Notes: a model not told the origin generated them from the letters alone. A stretch of 64,000 bases of DNA from Ulota crispa (GCA_963920765.1 OY987242.1:29474002-29538001), one strand, 5' to 3'. Positions 1 to 12,758 are shown, numbered from the stretch's first letter. Made by a program: numbers and translations.

Positions 1-1593
1 CACCTTGGAGAAACTATTCATGCTTTTGGTTTGCATTATGATCATTTTTCTATGCTGAGAAGTGCACTTTGAGATTTATTAATCATTGTCCTGCTAATTC
101 GTCAGACTTCTCTGACCTAGGTGGCACCAACTAAATCATCAACAATGCAATAGCATCAGTCATCTGATAGGCTACCAAAACCACTTCATGCTCATTATGC
201 TCTATAACGTCATATTCATTAAATTGGGAACTTGTGAACATTTTGGGAATTTTGACCTTTTTCTGTCAAGTTTTCCAATGAAATGAGATATATATCTTCC
301 AAAAATATGCTCTTTATTATCCAAGAAGCTTATAATCGTTTAGAAATACGCTTTTTATTACCCAGAAGCTGAGAAAGCGACCTATTTATTTCACAAAATA
401 ACAATACTTTTGAAATTTTGAACAAAAAATTCATTAATTAGGTTTAAGGTGATCACCTCACCCTCTCAAATAGGTTTAAGATGATCACCTTAAACCTCTC
501 AAATGGGTTTAAGGTGACTTTTGGGTTTCAAGTGAAGTACAACTTGGGAATCGTGTTTTCCCAATTTAATGAATATCGTGTTTTATACTTAAACTCTTTA
601 GGTTGCCTTATCAAACATAAGAGCCCACATAGGCAGATTTCAATATCCATAATTTGGTTACATAATGAGAACTAAAAATTATCTTGCTTTGATGAGTAAT
701 TATGTGAAGTAGTGTGAAATGCCAAGAAAATAATACAGGACAACTGGAAAAGCGTTTTACTTGCGTACCATGTGAATTGGGTCATATACATGTGGGTTTT
801 CATTCCTGTTAACTTAACCGCTTCCTACGAAGTAGTTAGACGAACAAGTCTTCTGTGGACCCATTTCCAAAGCTAGAGTGTGTCCACAAGCAGAAAGCAG
901 CACAGATTTTATTGGCTCTTTTCATTCAGTTCTGTGAGCAGAATGATGTTCTACTGCCGCGAATGAAAAAAGCATTGAAACAAATATATTTGTAAAAAAT
1001 CTGAAGAAAACTTGGTTAGCAAAAAAATTTGCAGACCACAGTGAGAGATGGAGGAATGAAGATGTATGGGTTGAATTGAGAGATAATAATAAAATTATCA
1101 CATCATGATCGACGGTGCTGCTGGTAGCGCTCATAATTCAGCAGCAGAGCTGTGAAGATGCATAGCCTTATCTTCAAGCGGTTGGAATCGCCCAAGAAAA
1201 TGGAGAAGGTGAAGGAACTTGACAAGCAGGACTGCTCCGTGGAGGCCGAGCTACTACTAGATGCTCAGCACAATTTGTTTAGGTCTACTGCAGATGAATA
1301 CTGTCAACCTTGCAACTTGCCCAGTCTTAGTGTCAATCTTCCTCACTCTTCCACTTGTAGCTATGGCATTCAGGCGCTCCTTCACAATGTCCACCGAGGG
1401 TATGCCACTGACGGTGAGCACACCCCTGACCGTGACCACCAGATGATGATCAGCAGCATCACCTGTGACCGTGACGACTCTTCTCCCCGGCACGAGTCTG
1501 ACATCCTCAGGTCCTCATTACTACTCCTCTCTAATCTCATCTCACCGTCCTGAAACAAAAAAACAAAAAAATACAAAAAATACAAAAACGAAA
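1..1593. other. Intergenic, short tandem repeats, no convincing gene
   Basis: No gene can be supported here. Around 437-520 a unit of about 34 bases built on the palindrome GGTGATCACC occurs two to three times. Around 300-375 a short phrase (cgctttttattacccagaagct-like) occurs twice. A GC-richer patch at about 1150-1550 is open on both strands. The minus-strand reading at 1257-1493 ends in a protein-like stretch (SVDIVKERLNAIATSGRV), but it has no recognisable domain, start or splice context, so it is left as a possible gene remnant. Confidence 0.5.
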
Positions 1594-1912
1594 GGGAAAT
1601 TACACATCGGGCACAAAAACAAAAAATATTACATATAGGGGCATAGTTTCAAAATAATTACAAGTAGGGGTACAATTTCAAGACCCCTTTATCAAAATTT
1701 TCTTGTTTAGGTTTGATTTGGAGAGGTCTCTTAGTTTCTTGGAAGTTAGTTAACATTAGTGTAATGTGTCTAAATCAACCAATGTTTAAACCAAAATTTT
1801 ACAGGAATTTACAAAAAAAATAAATAAATTGTGCCCTTATTTGTAGTTATTTTGAACCTATGTCTCTATGTGTAATGTTTTTTGATTTTGTGCCCCTATT
1901 TGTAATTTCTCT
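1594..1912. repeat. MITE-like inverted-repeat element
   Basis: The two ends are inverted copies of about 26 bases. The left end reads GGGAAATTACACATCGGGCA and onward; the right end, read in reverse, gives GAGAAATTACAAATAGGGGC. Phrases such as gggcacaaaa and a tag resembling ttacaagtagggg recur inside each half. At about 320 bp with no coding capacity it looks like a non-autonomous DNA transposon. No clear target duplication is visible, so the superfamily is not assigned. Confidence 0.6.
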
Positions 1913-2172
1913 CCAAAAAAACCCACAATGCTATATCAGTGTTTTTTTTCGCCTACCACAAGCCACATGCCCTCTCAAGTATGGAGAATTCTGAGAGGGA
2001 GAGAGGCATATTGGTTCAATTTCTGAGAGGGTGGCCTCATGAAGCCCAAAAAAAAACATTACACTATATCATCAAACCCTAATCCAATTTCAACAGGATT
2101 ATAATTCCATTCAACTTTTTGATAAGAGAAGCGTGAGGAAAATGTTGTGAATGTGTGAGTTGTGTGATGTAG

Positions 2173-4040
2173 ACAATGGAAGCAGAAGAAGGAAGAGGAG
2201 CTTGAGGAAAGGAAAAGAGAATCGCATGCTAAGCTAAACCAAGTAAACCCTAATTACTTTGCCAAGATCAACTATCTTTCACTAACTTAGTAGGGAGTCG
2301 CCAAATTTCGGTCTTTCAAGCTTCTTCTTTTTTTTTTTCATTTTTTCTAGAGAGTAAGCATCGTCACTCAAAATACCAAGAATCACGTAGTTGCCCCACC
2401 AAGTGCTACAACATAGACTGTTTGTCAAAAACCAGGGCAAGACAAGTTTTGTGCTGTTTTTTTAAAGAATGTAAAATAGCTTAAGAAACAAAATGAACCA
2501 AAGATGGTAATAGATTGTGGAGCAGGCGACAGCTGAACGAGAGAAGTTTTATAAAGAAAGAGAAGCACAAATCGAGGCCAAGAAACAACTAAACAGGTAA
2601 TGAAGGTTGTGAGTCTGGGTCAAGTTAGGAAAACTTTGAGACCTCAAAGAGCCCCCCAATATTTGAGCTATTATTTGGAGGCTAGGTATGCTAGCATGAG
2701 TACAGCAAAAAAAAAGACTTGTATTTATTGCTATCTTGTATGAAGGACCTTAGTCATATACATAATCTAAAACAATATAAAAGGTGTTGTATTAAAAAAC
2801 ATGTAAATGAACTCACTAATCACTATCCAAGTACTTCACTCATTTATATCATTAGAATAAAACAGAATTTATGGTTCTATTGTACATACAACTTTGTCCA
2901 ATTGCGATGGCACAACAACATAATTTTTATGATTGCATTGGACTCAAAGGGTGGGCAAAAAGAGGGGAGTAGTGGTTTGTTTATTGAAATATGTACATAT
3001 TTTGGGAACCTCTTTGAGACTTTGGAGGGGGCTCTTTGAGGGCTCAAAATTTTCCTAATGTCATTCCTTTAAGCAACTTCACCAATGTAAAACAAAATTG
3101 CTTTTGCGGTGAGTTTGAGAGCTGGAGTAGCTTATTATATATAACAAATCAAAGAAATAGCACCATTTGGCATTCAATTATATGTGCTGGCTTACTTTCT
3201 AGTTGTCAAACGGTTCTATTCCAATTGCCCAATGGGTTCTATTTTAGCAAAAGCAAGAATAAATGGCAAACTTCCATGGTGGCATTAGAATTGGAAAATG
3301 TAAAAATGACAAACAATTGTCTGTAACAAACTTGTTTTCATTTTAGCATTTATCAATGCAACTCTAGTATGGAAGTTTGATTTAAGTATTGACATAGAGA
3401 GCTTGGTCATATCTCATATTCATGCCATTTTTTGACATTTGAGTTTCTATATTTTTAGACCCTTGATTGAGTATGATTGTCAAATATCCAATTGTTGAGG
3501 TTATGTCTAGGAATATGAAAATTTACCCTCATTTTGGAAAATGCCCTTCCCTACTTCTATATAGTGGTATATTGTTTTTCATAAAAAGGCTCTACCTTTA
3601 CACCACCAAGTATATTTTCTTTGTTTTAAAGGGGAATCATGTTAGGTAAGTGTCGTTAAAAATACACTTGCAAGTGTTTCATATATTTAGAACAATGAGG
3701 ATTCATTTGAATTCCTATAACTATAACTTGGATGAATGCAATTAGAGAAAGAGAAGCAAAATTCCATGCTGAGGTGGAAGCAAAACAACATGAGCAACTA
3801 GCAGGGGGTAATTTGTGGGAGGCAGTGGTAGCTCTTGTTGACCTCCATGGAGGAGGTGACTTTGGGAAGTCCTCATGTAGTGCAGGATCCGCAAATAATA
3901 AGCATTCATTGTCGCCCAAATCTGTTGTGGATCATCAACTTTCTACTCCCAAGAAGCAAGATGGTTCTAGCAAGACTCGACAACGGGATTATTTGCCAAA
4001 AGCTACCAAGAAACCCACTGATTTGTCACGCATGAAAGAG
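2173..4040 (+). CDS. Clathrin light chain, partial (three exons found)
   Basis: Clathrin light chains bind the clathrin heavy chain and regulate coat assembly in endocytosis and at the trans-Golgi. Three exons join in one frame: 2173-2242, 2526-2596 and 3746-4040. All have AG/GT borders and compatible phases. They encode a charged, coiled-coil-type stretch (QWKQKKEEELEERKRESHA, then EKFYKEREAQIEAKKQLNR), then REREAKFHAEVEA and a Trp-containing segment (GNLWEAVVALV). They finish with KKPTDLSRMKE, which matches the KPTDLSRM motif near the C-terminus of plant clathrin light chains. The first exon (N-terminal acidic region) and the last exon (usually LLKLK..NPP) were not found in the flanking sequence. 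The linker before KPTDLSRM is also longer than usual. It may be a gene with distant outer exons or a decaying copy. Intron 2 holds a MITE. Confidence 0.72.
2635..3058. repeat. MITE-like element in clathrin light chain intron
   Basis: Inverted ends of about 32 bases (TTAGGAAAACTTTGAGACCT... and, reversed, TTAGGAAAATTTTGAGCCCT...), both continuing into CAAAGAGCCCCC. The 424 bp element lies wholly within the intron between 2596 and 3746 and has no coding capacity. Target duplication is not obvious. Confidence 0.6.
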
Positions 4041-6366
4041 GTTAGTACCCACTACACTATGTTTTCTTTTTTTCTTTTTACTTTTTACTTTTTTGCAATA
4101 GTAATTCTCAACCAAGTACATTCAAGGTTCTTCAATGTTGTTGTATGGGTGCCAAAACTCCATATAACATATATGGAGTTTTTTGATTGTATGATAGTTT
4201 AATGTTGCATATTACCACAACACTAAAAAAAATAACTCATAGTAATGATATATGATTATAGTGCAATTGCCTTGCTTCCTACAGAATACAAAACATGTGA
4301 TTGAGGGATTAGTGGCTATTTTAGTTGACCATAAAAGTTACCAGAGATACAATATGTATACACATTGTGCATAGTTTTATAAAATATGTATTTCATGTCT
4401 TACAATAATAGGGTCATTGGAAATTTTGCGTTGTATGGATAGCGGCCCATTCAAACTTTAGGCTTTTCTCCAATTTCATTAATCACATTGTAAAACATGC
4501 CATTTATAAAGATCCAAGTTTGATATCACCACATAAAATAATGAGCATTGTATGTGTTCATTTCAATTTACTTAAAAATTGGGTCCAAAATTTACCATAC
4601 AACCTACTCAAAACTAATAAAAATTATATGAGGTTACACAAAGCTTCATTTTTCCAACTCACAAAGTTTGAAGTGTGCATGTTGTTTCAAGACAAAGGAA
4701 GTATTTAATTATATGATGAATTATACATTTGTAGAGTATCCACTATCTACTACATAATATGAAGGCATTATTTGTACTTTAATACAAGTGTATTAACAAT
4801 TTTCAATAGCAAAATGTCAAAGTTACAAATGGCATATCAAATGTCTAAGGACCAACTTTTGAAAGAGTTGGAAATTTCATCCGCTATTTAGATCATGGTA
4901 GATGGGATCGTTGGAAGAATAAGAGGGTTTAGAAGGCTTCTTCTACTTGCTGACCTTCACATTATCATGTAAGATGATGTTATACTAAGGCCCACTTTAT
5001 ACTTGGAGCTTGATTGAGGGTTGGCCCAAAGTCTCCAAATTTCAACTAATGGATTGTTTGGTTTATCCAAATCTGGCCCAAGGGCATTATATTAGGGCCT
5101 AGTTGGAACTACAACTAATCTCAAGTAGAATCTTGGATGGCATTATTTTGACACTAATACATTGTGCCCATGTTAAAAATTTAAGATGAGCTTTTCAAAA
5201 GCCCAAACCAAATTAAGTTCCCAATAGTTGTTCTTTATTCCATTCTTGTGCAAACAATTTTTGAGCTTGGAGTTCCCTCATCCTTTCAAGCTACAGGGCA
5301 ATGGCACCTTCCACATGCCATTTGGACATGGGAATGAAGGAATGACTGCCAAGGCATTGGCGCTATCCACGTGTTATCTTAGCATGGGTGGGATGCTAGT
5401 TCATCTAAATCAGGCTGAAACTTGTCTCAATTGGGACAACCTTCCATCCAGCCCCAGGCCATGAGTTTCGAATTAGCTGCATTGTTTCCTCTGTTAGCAA
5501 ATTTAGAGAGATTGGAGGATGTGACATTAGAGGAAGTAAGTTAATAACGTAGAGGAGAAATGCTGCAGTAATTCTATCTTCCTAAGATTATTAACATAGG
5601 GAACACACTAAGTACTTGCTATGAAACTTGCACAGATTCTCTTGAAGCTTCAGCATCAATCTGTGGTGCACTGATCAACGAGGTGCCAAGGATTGAAAGT
5701 TTGTACAACAAAATCCAGTTCTCTAGCCAAACGCTCGACATCGAGCTTTTGCTTGCATTTGAGTATTATATAGCAACTATCACACTAATGCAATTCACTC
5801 TCGGGAAATACAGAGTAAGCAACATAGACGTAGCATCCCCAGATTACATGGGCCAAAGTTGACATAAATGAGAACAATCACACTCAGCTGAACCTTTTTT
5901 CAATAGCATTTTCGAATATTTTGCACACTATCAGTGTGGAACGGTGCCGGATTATTTGACTCTCATTGTGTTCAACTGTCAAGCAGTCTATATAAAAGAG
6001 TGTTAAGAATTTCTCTCCGGTTAAAGCCAAGAGGTAATGTACATTTTTAGTCTTTCAAAAACCTACCTGAGACAGAATGAAATAAAAACTATATTTCTAC
6101 AATATATAGGTCATTTGTAAGAATATTTCTGTAGACTAAATGAAGCAGTGAGAAGATTGGTGACACATCTCACGCGCACTCCTGATAGAAAGCGTGCAGG
6201 TCGTAAGTAGTAGGCGTGACATGTGTCATCAAACGTCTACTATAAAGCTTATCAATGTCATTGTCTATATTCAAACTTCAAATACCGGAAGAATAGTATA
6301 CTTTGGATAATGACCAACATGCCAGGCTTCAGTGCTTCACTCAATGCAATGCTGGTTGCCTTGCTG
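4041..6366. other. Intergenic stretch, no supported gene
   Basis: AT-rich sequence downstream of the last clathrin light chain exon and downstream of the convergent alpha-amylase gene. A good acceptor at about 4262-4281 is followed by a short open stretch that is in phase with the upstream exon but does not resemble the light-chain C-terminus. The part just below 6366 is presumably the amylase 3' untranslated region. Nothing else is recognised. Confidence 0.5.
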
Positions 6367-9300
6367 TCACTTCTTCTCCCAAACGCAGTAATCTTTTCCC
6401 ACTGCGGCGACCTTGTACTCTTCCTCGTTCGGAGTCAAGTGACCCATGTCAAATCGAGGTCCAATCTTCAGTACAACACGGTCATCAATTTTGGCAACGT
6501 ACATGTCACTCTCAGCTGCACAAATGTCCACTTTGCTCTTCGCATTGATGTCGTTCCGCTTCCTCACATCAATCAGCGTGGAAATCTCCTCTTTCAGTCC
6601 CCAGTCGAAGAAATGATCGTAAAACTGACCACATTCCAAATCAACCAAACCACGTCAATCAGTAACGAGTTCCAGGGCCACTTCACACTATGGCCAAAGG
6701 TAAAGAGGCCATTGGTTTCCACCAATCAGATTGCAAGAACCGAAGAATTTGGCCTTTCAACCCTTCAGGCCAAAGTCCAAAATCTATCATGTATCAAATT
6801 GCCTACATGGCAGCACTTTATCATCCAAAGTGATAGCTTCCGACCAACTTACAATGCAAGGGTTGCCAGAGTGAGTGAGAATGTAAGCATATCCTTGCAT
6901 GACATGCTCTCCAGGGAAAGGCCAATGTCCTTGTGTAGATCCAGTGTCGTGGTTGTCTAGAAACGTCACAGCTTTCGAAGGCCAGTACCCGATCATCCCC
7001 GGTGGCTTGTTGTTGGAATCTCGGAGACGCCAAAGCTGGCCTTTCACAGCATCCTGCAGAATTCCTTTCGTGGTGAAATCGAAAGCGGTGGACTTCTCCC
7101 CAGTCTCGTGGACCCAGTCCACCAGTTGCTGCCGGTGGTTGTCCTGGTTGTGTTCCAATCCATCGCCACCGTAGTTCAGGCTGGTCCAATACTCGCCGAC
7201 TGCAAACTCGGGCTCCGTTTTCCTGATGTAGCGGCCGACGAAGTAGCCACCATAGCCCTTGGCGAAGTCGAACCTCCAGCCGTCGAAGCCAATCTTATAC
7301 TTCATCCAGTTCATCCAGGCAATCAGATCGCTCTGCACACGGTCGTTCGTGTGATCGATGTCGGGTGCGGCACTAAAATCTTCTCCCGTGTCCGGAGCAC
7401 CTGCGTAAACGTAGAAATCCAACGATTCAGCAAATATAATGGTGCTTAGATAAGGTCAACACTTCAAGCTAGAAGAAATATGTTAACCATATCCAAACAT
7501 TGATCATAAAGAAGCACCCCATTTGCATTACTTCCCCTTGTTCTGGTGCTTGCAACTCTGGAGCTTTCCCACCCATGTTTCTAGTACATTAACCAAACGC
7601 CTTTCTAGTTGATGAGGCACAGGCAAAAGGGGAGTGGGATTGTGATCCTATCCAATTGTTTCTGTTACAAAGGTTGACGTTAACCAAGCACCACTATAGT
7701 TTGAATGTTCGGAGCACTGCAAATGATACTAAAAGAGACCATGAGGACGTTACTTTCATCGAGCTATATTTTTTTTTCTGATCAGCACATGCGAATGTTC
7801 ATGGCCAATTCTGAATGCAAGAAACGTCCTGACTTACATCTTTCACAACGTAATCAGTCGCATTAGTCATCTTATAACCGTGAATTGTTCATCCTTTAAA
7901 GGTTAATGTTCCTTACCTGTGCCGTTGCCGAAGGGGTAGTCGTTGCCCACGATAGCCCAGGGACCCCAGTCCAGGGCATCGTCGGGAGTGCCGCCTTCGA
8001 AGATGACCCACTCGCCTCGTTCGTCCTGAGCGTCACCACATCGGTGGTTCACCACAATGTCGGCGATGCACCGAACTCCAGATTTGTGGAATCGGTCGAT
8101 CGTTTCCCGCAATTTTTCCTCGTTGCCGTACTTGCAGTCGTTCAGATCGTAGAGCCTTCCTGGCATATATCCTGTAGCAAGTTCCACGTCTCTCAGTCGC
8201 TGTACTACATGTAGTTCTAATCAAGAGTTATGTCTAAACCCTAATATGAGAAAAATAAATGCAAAGAGCTGACCTGCACTATATATATTTCTAATCAAGA
8301 GCTGTGTCTAAACCCTAATAAGAGAAAAATAAATGCGAACAGCTGACCTTGAGGAGCCACGGAATGACTGGATGGAGGAAACCAGACATCAGTGATCCCT
8401 GCTGCTGCCAGCTCCTCCGCTGTGTTGCCGAGGACGTCGTACCAGCAGGGGCTCTTCCACGACTCCCAGTTGAAGCCCTGCACCAATTCCACAAAACATT
8501 TAGCCATATCCACCACAAATCCATCTTCCGTATAAGGTAGCAACACCCATAACCATCATTATACCCATAACCATCTTGGAAAATCTGTGGAAGTGAATAG
8601 ATGTAATTACAAGAATATACAACATGTGAACATGAAACCTTAGTGTTAGTATTAGGTGCAATTGCAGTCGGCTCTTTAAAAATTCACAACTTATTCTCAA
8701 AGTATCCAAATAACACATTCAAAAGTGCAAATTCATCATTTTTCTCTTGCTGATAGGACCCAATAATTTGCTAGATGTTTAGTAATAATCATCATATTCA
8801 AAACCCTTAATTTGAAGGTTATGGGTGTTGCTACCTTCCAGCAAGAAAAGACACGTACTTGAAGATTTGCAGCTACGAGAAATACTATCACAAGCAACAA
8901 CTACTTCTACTTATAGGCATGTTGAAGCTGATCGTAGACCTTACATTCACATCTCTGAAGTTGCACATTGCCAAAATATCCTAAGAATCTAGGAATCTGC
9001 CAAAGACATGGCCAAAATCTTTCTAATTACGAAATCGTGTTATATCCTAATGATGCTGAGTACACACCAAGCTGGACAAATCCAATAATTTACAAGGCAA
9101 TGCAATAAGAGAGGGTTGGCAAGTTCGGTACCTGAAACATGATAACTCGCAGAGGATCTGCTTTGATGTTGCCACCACGTGGCTTGTTAAAACTGCGAGT
9201 ACGAGTGAGTTTGCCTTTAGTAACCTCTTTCACAGCCTCAACTGTCCCTACTACGGTCTCCTTCACGGCTTCTACTCCTTCTTTGACGCCATCAGGAGCT

Positions 9301-9578
9301 TTTTTCAAACCTTCTTCCACAGTTTTCACTGCTTCCTCGGTGGCCTTTTTCCCGGCCTCCAAGACTGCTCTAGCCGACGAGGACTTCCGTGGCCGCGACG
9401 CAGAGCAGATACTCTGCAACCGTTTGTAGTTGTTGCAGTAGGAACCTGATGAGGCGGAGGAAAGCGATGGAGCCATGCTTACATGATCCCTCGCCATGTT
9501 CGTAACCCCAGGAAAGGCTGCATTTGTCAGTCTAGCGCATCCACTTGCCTGCGCCGTCGGCCTGGCCATGGCGGCCAT
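6367..9578 (-). CDS. Alpha-amylase, GH13, with plastid-type N-terminal leader
   Basis: Endo-hydrolase of alpha-1,4 links in starch. Five exons (9578-9132, 8477-8348, 8171-7917, 7400-6853, 6624-6367) with GT-AG borders and matching phases give 545 residues plus stop. The barrel begins near residue 150. The GH13 catalytic triad is present: nucleophile D322 in WRFDFAKGY, acid/base E347 in AVGEYW, and D429 in FLDNHDTGS. Other family marks are [22 protein letters not shown] and the C-terminal plant amylase sheet domain ending DYCVWEKK. Residues 1-70 are Ser/Ala/Arg-rich, as in a plastid transit peptide. Residues 71-122 form an unusual Ala/Val/Lys/Glu helical linker. The start chosen is the first ATG after a likely acceptor at about 9614, which suggests an intron in the 5' untranslated region; a second ATG lies three codons later. 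Intron 1 contains a MITE. The gene looks intact. Confidence 0.95.
8534..8837. repeat. MITE family A copy 1, in alpha-amylase intron 1
   Basis: About 304 bp with inverted ends AAGGTAGCAACACCCATAAC and its reverse complement. Two other copies lie at 19457-19768 and 57221-57514, sharing internal sequence such as tagatgtaattacaag and caatttgctag-like blocks. This copy is in the opposite orientation to those two. TA dinucleotides flank most ends, as in Tc1/mariner-type MITEs. Confidence 0.75.
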
Positions 9579-10378
9579 GGCTGCCCTGCTTGCCACTTCC
9601 TGCACAACACTACCTGCAACAAGCAAACATGCACCATTTTCAACACTTTGAAGAAAATCACATCCTACTTACCCCTTCCAGCTTCTAGTACTACAATCAG
9701 CGTACCAGTTTCCATGGCAACTCTGTTCTAAGACATAAAAAAACCTCTAAGCAAGACGAAGTACCATCTCTCGCAGATCCAAATTTGAAAAGACAAGGTG
9801 AAATCTTGCAGCGTGATTTGCGAAGTCTTGACAACCTACTAGAATCCACTAGACATGCAATGCAATGAAACTGGTGCTGTGGGTTTCTGACAAACGCTTC
9901 AAGCGAATTGTGGCAAATCAAAAATGGCAACAAAAGCATGTTCAGGGTATGGGTTAGGCGTACTTTGAAAGAGTCAAGCAAGCACACCGACTGCGCTATC
10001 TATGTCTGCGGAAGGGTTTCTCCAATCGTCGAGCTTGCCGGGCTTGCCCTTACTGGAAAATCTTTGAGAGGGATTGGAAAGTAAGTTATCTACGCCGCAA
10101 TTCGCATGTCCGAAGATGAGTGGCGCGGCCAATTGCTTGCTACAGACACGGCGAGTGTGGCACTGGAACAAACGCAATGCTGGGTGTCACGATGAGGAAC
10201 ACGCTTTTAAATCTCCGCCAAGCCAAATGCAGATCTAGGAAAGCTGTAGATTGGAATAGGCTCGTTAAGACATAGTACTCTACAGGTGTCGCGCTGTGGG
10301 CCTGGGTTATGGATGGTGCGACACGTGTAGCAGGTCCGCTTGATCCGTACCGTCCGTTTTGCGATCCGTGGGCTTGGG
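9579..10378. promoter_or_regulatory. Upstream region of alpha-amylase
   Basis: About 800 bp between the amylase start codon and a foldback element. It probably holds a 5' untranslated exon, an intron ending near 9614 and the promoter. No specific TATA box or known amylase cis-element could be placed with confidence. GC content rises at about 10200-10400. Confidence 0.35.
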
Positions 10379-11513
10379 CAGCCGGGGCTCGGTTTACTGC
10401 ACATACGTCGATCTGGGCCCCGCCCCTGTCAGGGCCGACAATAAACTGTCTCCCTGGCTGCCGTGCTGCCCTGTGCGACTGAACTGCTCAGAGCGACTCA
10501 AGCTTCGGTCGAGCTTCATGTGGTCAAGCTAGGAAGTGGAAATCAAAATATTGGCATAAATTTCAAAGCTCTAATTGCAACTATTTGGTCACAATAAATT
10601 TTTAAGTCCAAAATCACTAAAATTATATAGTTGTGAGTAGGAGATGCTACAAACAACTCTTAGTGAAATCTTTAGTGTGCTCATACGCTCATAACACTAA
10701 TTTGAGGAGTTCTTAAATAGTGAGATAGGGCACTCAAAACCACCATGTCAATCACTCAAAATCATCATGTCAATCACCCAAAACCATCACTTTGCTACCC
10801 AAAACCATCACTTTGCTACCCAAAACCAATTCTTTTCTACACCCAGAAATGATTAACAAAATCATGTGTCACACTAGCTTGTAAGCAATGCCTTTAGGGA
10901 CACCCACGGAGAGGGAGCTACCTTACAAAAAAATCAGGTCCAAATTGACACGTCCAAATTGACTGAATGTGTCAAAATTGATTTTTTTGTAAGGTAGCAT
11001 CATCCCTCTCTGTGGGTGTCCCCAGAGGCATTGCTTACAAGCCAGTGTGACACATAATTTTGTCAGTCATTTCTAGGTGTAGAAAAGAATTGGTTTTGGG
11101 TAGCAAAGTGATGGTTTTGGGTGATTGACATGATGATTTTGGGTGATTGACATGGTGGTTTTGAGTGCCCTATCTCACTATTTAAGAACTCCTCAAATTA
11201 GTGTTATGAGCGTATGAGCACACTAAAGATTTCACTAAGAGTTGTTTGTAGCATCTCCTACTCACAACTATACAATTTTAGTGATTTTGGACTTGAAAAT
11301 TTATTGTGACCAAATAGTTGCAATTAGAGCTTTGAAATTTATGCCAATATTTTGATTTCCACTTCCTAGCTTGACCACATGAAGCTCAACCGAAGCTTGA
11401 GTCGCTCTGGGCAGTTAAGTTGCAAGGGGCAGCAAGGCAGCCAGGGAGACAATTTACCTTGACAGGGGCAGGGCCCAGATTGACGTATGTGCAGTAAATC
11501 AAGCCGGCAGCCG
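10379..11513. repeat. Long foldback element, about 1.1 kb
   Basis: Two arms of about 550 bp (10379-10935 and 10978-11513) are near-perfect inverted copies, separated by about 40 bp. Outer ends read ggtttactgcacatacgtc and, reversed, gatttactgcacatacgtc. Inside, cccaaaaccatcactttgct and catgtcaatcaccc-like phrases recur two to three times within each arm. No protein is encoded. A transcript through it would fold into a long hairpin. It lies about 0.8 kb upstream of the amylase start codon. The terminal structure does not identify a superfamily. Confidence 0.85.
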
Positions 11514-11573
11514 AAGGCAAAGGAAAATTGGATGGTCAGGTAAGCTTTTAAGTTAGCAAAATTTTTTGAAGCT

Positions 11574-12019
11574 CACTGGCTGAGGGCATCTCCACCGATT
11601 GGCACTTTCAAAGATGCGCCAGATGTGGTCGAGAGGCCCCTGCAAAACATGAATGCGTGGGATCTCCACCCATCCCCGCACTTTTGACTTGCCAGAAAAT
11701 CGTTGGGATTAAATTTGGTTGTCTAGTGCCATGCAATTCCACGAGGATAGAGGTACGCATGTGGGTCCCAAGACACAATAGCTTGCTGGCAAGTTCATAG
11801 TGGAGGGCAACATTCACAATCTGTTTGAGGTCAAGATCTCAAGCGCGCTGAGAATTCTCCGAACCCCGGCAACTCCTTGTCCCCGCAGCCAAGTCTGGCG
11901 AGGCCATTCAAAATTTGGCTCTCTCAATGTCACCAGTGGAGATTGCAATGATGAATAGTCCCTTCTAAACACATTGTTTGAGTGTCTCATGCCAACCAGT
12001 GGAGATGCCCTAACCAGTG
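11574..12019. repeat. MITE-like element with CACTGG ends
   Basis: Inverted ends of about 31 bases: CACTGGCTGAGGGCATCTCC at the left and, reversed, CACTGGTTAGGGCATCTCCA at the right. The 446 bp element is non-coding. CACTG is reminiscent of CACTA/EnSpm termini, but the expected 3 bp duplication is not seen (gct versus ttt), so the class is left open. Confidence 0.6.
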
Positions 12020-12320
12020 TTTTTTTTTTTGGCAACAAAGTGCTCTGTTGTCCCCTCAACATTGGATCTTTTTTGGAGGGAAGGACTTATAGTAACTGAA
12101 ACCAGCACTCTGTGGCCAGAAAAAAAAACACTAGCCCTGAGGGACAGGGATGGGTCTCAACTCTCAAGTCCCAAGTTGCCGTGCCAGACAAATTTATTGA
12201 GAAGTGTGATGTGTAACTTCCATGGCCTCAATGATCAGTCCATTGTTGTTCTATATTTCAATCCTGTCTGATCAAATCAGAGAAGCACCTCAAAAAACAA
12301 GAAATATAGTAACTTAGTTA

Positions 12321-12708
12321 GAGCATACGCACCCTTGCATGCAATTTGGCCCTGCGAGAGTGCTTGGTGCGGTCCTTCCATTTGACACGCCTCATTTTAA
12401 ACGTGTCAAAGTCCTATACAATATAAGGCTTGCTTAAATGTAACTTGAACACCAGAATGTTTAGGGTTTGATGAATTGTTAGCATGCCCAAATCCAAGAC
12501 AATTGAAACTTGTTGAATGGTCAACACAAGAAGCCCGCAATTGAAACTCAACATTTGTACGTCCTCCATGAAATGCGCTCAATGCTTGCTTGTACCTACT
12601 TAAGGGCAAGGGTAGGGCATCCAAGATTTGAGCAAGCCCTTAATCGTGAATGCACCTTGGACACCTGCTTCTGAGAGCTCCAGGTGGCGTGCAAGGGTGC
12701 AGATGCTC
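12321..12708. repeat. MITE with TA target site
   Basis: Inverted ends GAGCATACGCACCCTTGCAT and, reversed, GAGCATCTGCACCCTTGCAC (19 of 22 match), flanked on both sides by TA. 388 bp, non-coding. Confidence 0.68.
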
Positions 12709-12758
12709 TAATGGACAGATACTAACAATGATATTTGATCGAAAAGTGTCCATATTAA

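Noticed and set aside
6223-7449. Plus-strand frames of up to 245 codons opposite the amylase exons
   Set aside because: Antisense shadows of the conserved amylase exons; no family resemblance or splice context.
11574-12019. CACTA/EnSpm assignment for the CACTGG-ended MITE
   Set aside because: The expected 3 bp target duplication is absent, so the ends alone do not support the class.
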